Positions 61,106-64,000 of a stretch of 64,000 nucleotides of DNA are shown here, piece after piece. This stretch comes from an uncultured Lachnospiraceae bacterium (lineage in GTDB: Bacteria; Bacillota; Clostridia; Lachnospirales; Lachnospiraceae): contig CAJTOL010000002.1 in assembly GCA_910577645.1 (NCBI GenBank), positions 240,896 to 304,895 of the forward strand, given 5' to 3'. The notes under the pieces are model-generated. The model worked only from the letters and a program-made list of their open reading frames with translations. It searched no databases and was not told the DNA's origin. The position numbers and the translations under genes were made by a program. Numbering within the stretch: position 1 is the stretch's first letter; every line of letters begins with the position of its first letter.

Positions 61106-61223
61106 AACATCACCCAATGTCATTTTACATTTCGGGTATTAGTATTTGAACGATTATATATTTCATACTACTGACTATTTATTTTCGCAATGATTGATGG
61201 CGTTATATTTTCTCTTTTGATGT

Positions 61224-61278
61224 TTGACAAAAGGACTACATTATGTTATCTTATTGTTAGACTACAAATTGTTATCTT
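61224..61278 (+). promoter_or_regulatory. Promoter and twin operators of the BlaI/BlaR1-like genes
   Basis: TTGACA (61224-61229), 17 bases and TATCTT (61247-61252) form the promoter. A direct repeat, GACTACA-n5-GTTATCTT at 61233-61252 and GACTACA-n4-GTTATCTT at 61260-61278, covers the -10 and start region. The TACA/TGTTA halves resemble BlaI/MecI operator halves, so the repressor probably binds both. Confidence 0.7.
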
Positions 61279-61289
61279 GGAGGAAAATT

Positions 61290-61667
61290 ATGGTTCAACA
61301 AGTTTCAGATTCAGAATTGGAATTGATGAAGATTATTTGGGCAAGTGGCGGCAAAGCCCTCTATGCTCAAATTTCAGATGGCTTAATCAACAATGGCTAC
61401 AAATGGCAGAAAAATACTATTATTACTTTGCTATCTCGTTTAGTAGATAAAGGACTATTAAAAACGAATAAAATTGGACGCCGAAATGAATATTTCGCTG
61501 TTGTGTCTGAGCAAGATTATCAAGCGACACAGACACAAAATTTTCTTGAAAAATTATATGAAGGTGATGCAAAAGGCCTTGTTTCAACTCTAATACAGCG
61601 AGATATGCTCTCTGAACAAGATTATGAAGATTTGAGACGTTATTGGGAAAGGGGTAAAATGGATTGA
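61290..61667 (+). CDS. BlaI/MecI-family repressor
   Basis: A 125-residue winged-helix repressor: VSDSELELMKIIWASGGKAL, YKWQKNTIITLLSRLVDKGL and GRRNEYFAVVSEQDYQATQT, the family signature. It dimerises and is removed by cleavage once the linked peptidase is triggered; the conserved cleavage-region pattern is not verified here. I chose the ATG at 61290-61292 with GGAGG just upstream; an ATG at 61224 would overlap the promoter. The stop overlaps the start of the peptidase gene, so both are co-translated. Confidence 0.9.
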   Translation: MVQQVSDSELELMKIIWASGGKALYAQISDGLINNGYKWQKNTIITLLSRLVDKGLLKTNKIGRRNEYFAVVSEQDYQATQTQNFLEKLYEGDAKGLVSTLIQRDMLSEQDYEDLRRYWERGKMD

Positions 61668-63313
61668 ATGATCTTCTCAAAATCATACTGTCATTATCCT
61701 TTTCGGGAGCATTATTGATTATTATTATGCTGTTTATCGGTAAAGCGTTTTTCCGGGGAAGGACAAACCATAGGTGGAAATATTATATTTGGCTTATCAT
61801 TATTGCTCGTTTGCTTATTCCGCTGACACCAGATATAAGCCTAACGGGAACAATTTTTGAAAAAACAGATATAGTAATGGAGCAAATTGTAGAAACAACG
61901 CCAACCGATGGCACAGTAAATATCACTCCTGTTGAAAAAGACAATTATGATACAAACGATAATTCAGACACTACTTTCTCCCTAATACACAGCTTTATAT
62001 CAGTGCTCTTTCAAAATTTAGGGATAATTTGGTTGGTTGTTTCTTTGATTCTTTTAATACGGAAAATTACTATTTATCAAGGCTTTGTGAAATATATTAA
62101 AGCTGGACGGGAGGAAGTTTCCAGTATTGAATCGTTGAATACTTTAGCTCGGCTCGGTACACAAATCGGAGTAAATTGCCCCGTGGAATTTTATACTAAT
62201 GACCTGATTTCTTCTCCGTTGCTCATTGGTTTTTTCCGACCTTGTATTATCTTGCCGACTACAAATATTTCTGAGGATGATTTAAAATACACTTTGCTAC
62301 ATGAATTAACTCATTTTAAGCGTAAGGATATGTTTTATAAATGGCTTGTTCAGATTACTACTTGTTTACATTGGTTTAACCCTCTTGTTTATATAATGGG
62401 ACATGAAATTAGCAGAGAATGCGAACTGTCATGTGACGAGGAGATGATTAGGACTTTGAATGAAAAAGAGCGACGAAAATACGGCGATACACTACTTCAC
62501 GCTATGGCGTTAGGCGGGAAATATAAAGATACTGTATCTTCCGTAACCCTAAACGAAAGCAAGGAATTATTGAAAGAAAGGCTTGGTGCAATCATCAATT
62601 TTAAAGAAAACTCAAAAGCTGCAAAAACTATTATGCTGGGGTTGACATTCTTACTGATTGTTTGCTCAATCATTATTGGCGCTTATACTATTAAGAATAA
62701 GCCCATGCAATATTCGTCCGATAACAGTATACAAAACTTTGCAAATGATAACAGATCAGATACTTTGGCAAAAGTAAGTAGTGATGATTTATCGGGCATA
62801 TCTGAAAATTTGAATTTATCATTGGATATTGAAAATGGTGGCATTGTAATATTACCATCTACTTCTAATGAGCTACAAGCAGTTTACGATAGTGAGTATT
62901 ATGATGTTCAGCTTACAGATCAAAATGGAGAATGGATTGTAACTGTATCGGGAAAAGCAGAAAGAATGGGAGATGTTGATGAAGTCCAACTATATCTTCC
63001 CGATATAAAAACCAAAATGAATGTGAATGTGTCTAATGGAGATTTTAGTTATAATTTACCAGAAGATTGTCAAAATGAAGTTGATATAACTGCTGCAAAC
63101 GGAGGAGTTTATTTCGCATCCAGCAATCATTATGCAAATAGCGATATTTCATTAGTTGCTCAAGAAAGAACTTTCATAGTATATGAGGAACCCGTATATC
63201 CGAATTATTTCACTCGAACTGATACAGGATTTTCCTACAAAAATGGAACGGAGCTGAATAAAATCAGCATATCCTTAATTGGATATACTAGCGTGGAATT
63301 TCAAGAATTGTAG
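61664..63313 (+). CDS. BlaR1/MecR1-like M56 peptidase with non-beta-lactam sensor domain, TTG start
   Basis: A 549-residue membrane protein. Four N-terminal membrane segments surround the zinc peptidase motif LLHELTHFKRKDMFYKW (HExxH) and ECELSCDEEMIRTL. A last helix (near residue 325) leads to an extracellular region that lacks the Ser-x-x-Lys penicillin-binding motifs of BlaR1 and instead looks like a DUF4097-type beta-repeat sheet (GGIVILPSTSNELQAVYDSE, EVQLYLPDIKTKMNVNVSNG). The signal is thus unknown. The TTG at 61664-61666 follows AAAGGGG by nine bases. The AT-rich pair sits within ICE-like flanks. Confidence 0.85.
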   Translation: MNDLLKIILSLSFSGALLIIIMLFIGKAFFRGRTNHRWKYYIWLIIIARLLIPLTPDISLTGTIFEKTDIVMEQIVETTPTDGTVNITPVEKDNYDTNDNSDTTFSLIHSFISVLFQNLGIIWLVVSLILLIRKITIYQGFVKYIKAGREEVSSIESLNTLARLGTQIGVNCPVEFYTNDLISSPLLIGFFRPCIILPTTNISEDDLKYTLLHELTHFKRKDMFYKWLVQITTCLHWFNPLVYIMGHEISRECELSCDEEMIRTLNEKERRKYGDTLLHAMALGGKYKDTVSSVTLNESKELLKERLGAIINFKENSKAAKTIMLGLTFLLIVCSIIIGAYTIKNKPMQYSSDNSIQNFANDNRSDTLAKVSSDDLSGISENLNLSLDIENGGIVILPSTSNELQAVYDSEYYDVQLTDQNGEWIVTVSGKAERMGDVDEVQLYLPDIKTKMNVNVSNGDFSYNLPEDCQNEVDITAANGGVYFASSNHYANSDISLVAQERTFIVYEEPVYPNYFTRTDTGFSYKNGTELNKISISLIGYTSVEFQEL

Positions 63314-63435
63314 TTGATGTTAAACATACCAAAAAACTAATAAGTGAGTAAGTGTTCTCTGCAATAACGGCATATAAAAAAACCGTTGTTGTGGCGACCG
63401 AATACTCATGCGCCAAAACAAAATGCAGTAGCCTT

Positions 63436-63478
63436 ACGGCGGTTTTGAAATCACAAATCAAAGCCGCCGTTTTCTTTT
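63436..63478 (+). terminator. Hairpin terminator or attenuator after the M56 gene
   Basis: ACGGCGGTTTT (63436-63446) pairs with AAAGCCGCCGT (63460-63470; one G-U pair), followed by TTTTCTTTT. Another stem, CAATAACGG with CCGTTGTTG, lies at 63362-63391. The 514-base gap 63314-63827 holds these, a mini-ORF and one more hairpin. Confidence 0.7.
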
Positions 63479-63543
63479 GAAAACAGAGGGGTGTATTAAA
63501 GTCACCCATTTTAAGGACAGGGCGTTATTCGGGAGGTATCGCC

Positions 63544-63591
63544 ATGTCTTTTTTAATTATTGTTCCACCTAACTTGTCAAAAAAAGTATAG
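63544..63591 (+). CDS. 15-residue mini-ORF with strong ribosome binding site
   Basis: GGGAGGT lies six bases before an ATG encoding MSFLIIVPPNLSKKV and a stop. It follows the attenuator-like hairpin and precedes another hairpin, as a leader peptide would. No downstream resistance gene is immediately visible; the next gene is the ICE-type sigma factor. Function unknown. Confidence 0.4.
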   Translation: MSFLIIVPPNLSKKV

Positions 63592-63661
63592 CTCCACCAC
63601 CGGATAACTCCGACCATAAACACGAAATTTGTAAGTACATAAAGAACTGCGTCATTTCATG

Positions 63662-63690
63662 CGCCCGCACAGTACAACGCTGTGCGGGCG
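63662..63690. repeat. Hairpin upstream of the sigma-factor gene
   Basis: CGCCCGCACAG (63662-63672) and CTGTGCGGGCG (63680-63690) form a perfect 11-base-pair stem with a 7-base loop. It could terminate transcription from the left or attenuate the sigma gene. Confidence 0.6.
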
Positions 63691-63827
63691 TTGTCGTTTC
63701 TTGTCGGCTCCACTTTGGGACAAACAGTCCCAAGGTGGAGAGCGGCTCCCCCGGGTGTCGCTCCCCGCCGCCCTCCATATCGTTTCCCGGAAACCCAACC
63801 ACAAAAAACGATATGGAGGTACATATA

Positions 63828-64000
63828 ATGACTATCATCAACTTGCGCGACTTTTACTACTGGTACACCCAGGACGAATATATTGAGGTTACTGACGATG
63901 TGGCCGAGGCGCTCCGAGCCAGCGTCCGCTATGAGGCGGCCTATACCGAGCGGGCCCGCTACAACAAGGCGTACTATTCCTTGGATGCGGATGACGGCAT
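63828..64000 (+). CDS. ICE-associated sigma-70-family factor, 5' part (runs off the right edge)
   Basis: The first 57 codons are visible: MTIINLRDFYYWYTQDEYIE, VTDDVAEALRASVRYEAAYT, then a Tyr/Lys-rich stretch ending DADDG. This is the start of the small sigma-70-like proteins carried near excisionase and integrase in conjugative elements of gut Clostridia. GGAGGT lies eight bases before the ATG. The gene continues past base 64000. Its neighbourhood predicts excisionase and tyrosine integrase genes beyond the edge. Confidence 0.78.
   Translation, partial: MTIINLRDFYYWYTQDEYIEVTDDVAEALRASVRYEAAYTERARYNKAYYSLDADDG

Noticed and set aside
63569..63841. Minus-strand 90-codon reading across the hairpin region
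   Set aside because: It runs through the 63662-63690 hairpin and into the sigma-factor start with no initiation signal.
1..64000. Insertion sequences, integrases, rRNA or tRNA genes
   Set aside because: I looked for transposase or recombinase motifs and for tRNA/rRNA hallmarks on both strands and saw none; only the short Rpn-like fragment at 27659-27838 is transposase-related.

Overview
The window looks like chromosome of a spore-forming Clostridia bacterium, most likely a Lachnospiraceae member. It carries the spoIIA-sigF-spoVA sporulation cluster, a T-box leader in front of valS, nrdR, an aroD-aroK fusion, and families I associate with Lachnospiraceae (DUF4364, DUF5716/DUF5717-like). No rRNA or tRNA gene, CRISPR array or insertion sequence was recognised. 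Nearly all core genes are on the minus strand, mostly with 4-base stop/start overlaps and strong GGAGG-type ribosome binding sites. Several AT-rich stretches look acquired: 1-3,050, about 19,600-30,350, 42,050-43,050 and 60,800-64,000.

Left part (1-16 kb): an AT-rich response regulator / histidine kinase / ABC transporter set runs off the left edge. It is followed by a small XRE regulator plus membrane protein operon with a near-perfect promoter, then nth-sbcD-sbcC (DNA repair). Next come an orphan amino-acid binding lipoprotein, an MFS exporter, a GNAT-DUF3788 fusion, a MATE exporter and acetate kinase with its own promoter.

Middle (15-30 kb): a LacI-type regulator sits next to an amylosucrase-like GH13 enzyme, followed by decayed sequence and a PP2A-like phosphoesterase. 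Then comes a complete four-gene Wadjet system (jetA-jetB-jetC-jetD; anti-plasmid SMC complex with a Toprim nuclease subunit). Upstream of it is a graveyard of toxin-antitoxin and accessory genes: a frameshifted Doc/Fic toxin, a chimeric antitoxin, a broken AlbA_2-type regulator with out-of-phase 13-base repeats, a DUF3791-DUF3990-DUF3791 module, and an unknown gene with a broken partner. This accessory block abuts the 3' end of spoVAC. It contains a second, about 80% identical copy of the spoVAC 3' end, and is bracketed by a 23-base near-identical direct repeat. I read it as an island inserted at spoVAC; spoVAD and spoVAE are not in the window.

Right-centre (30-60 kb): spoIIAA-spoIIAB-sigF-small membrane protein-spoVAA-spoVAB-spoVAC; a TPR membrane protein; AIM24; an alpha/beta hydrolase; a Dam-like methylase with DSPY instead of DPPY; valS and a GNAT gene under T-box control; a second DUF3990 gene translationally coupled to an unrecognised 156-residue protein; an ArsC/Spx-like protein; an aldo-keto reductase; an undescribed cluster of a giant protein, an Hsp70/actin-like ATPase and a TPR protein; a SWIM-SNF2 helicase; argS; an NlpC/P60 hydrolase; efp; aroD-aroK; yqeG-like; nrdR; ylmC-like. 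Three copies of an imperfect palindromic repeat lie between genes here.

Right edge (60.8-64 kb): a truncated XRE regulator of the type found in integrative conjugative elements, a BlaI/BlaR1-like pair whose peptidase lacks a beta-lactam sensor, and the start of an ICE-type sigma factor. This suggests an ICE or its remnant continues beyond the window.
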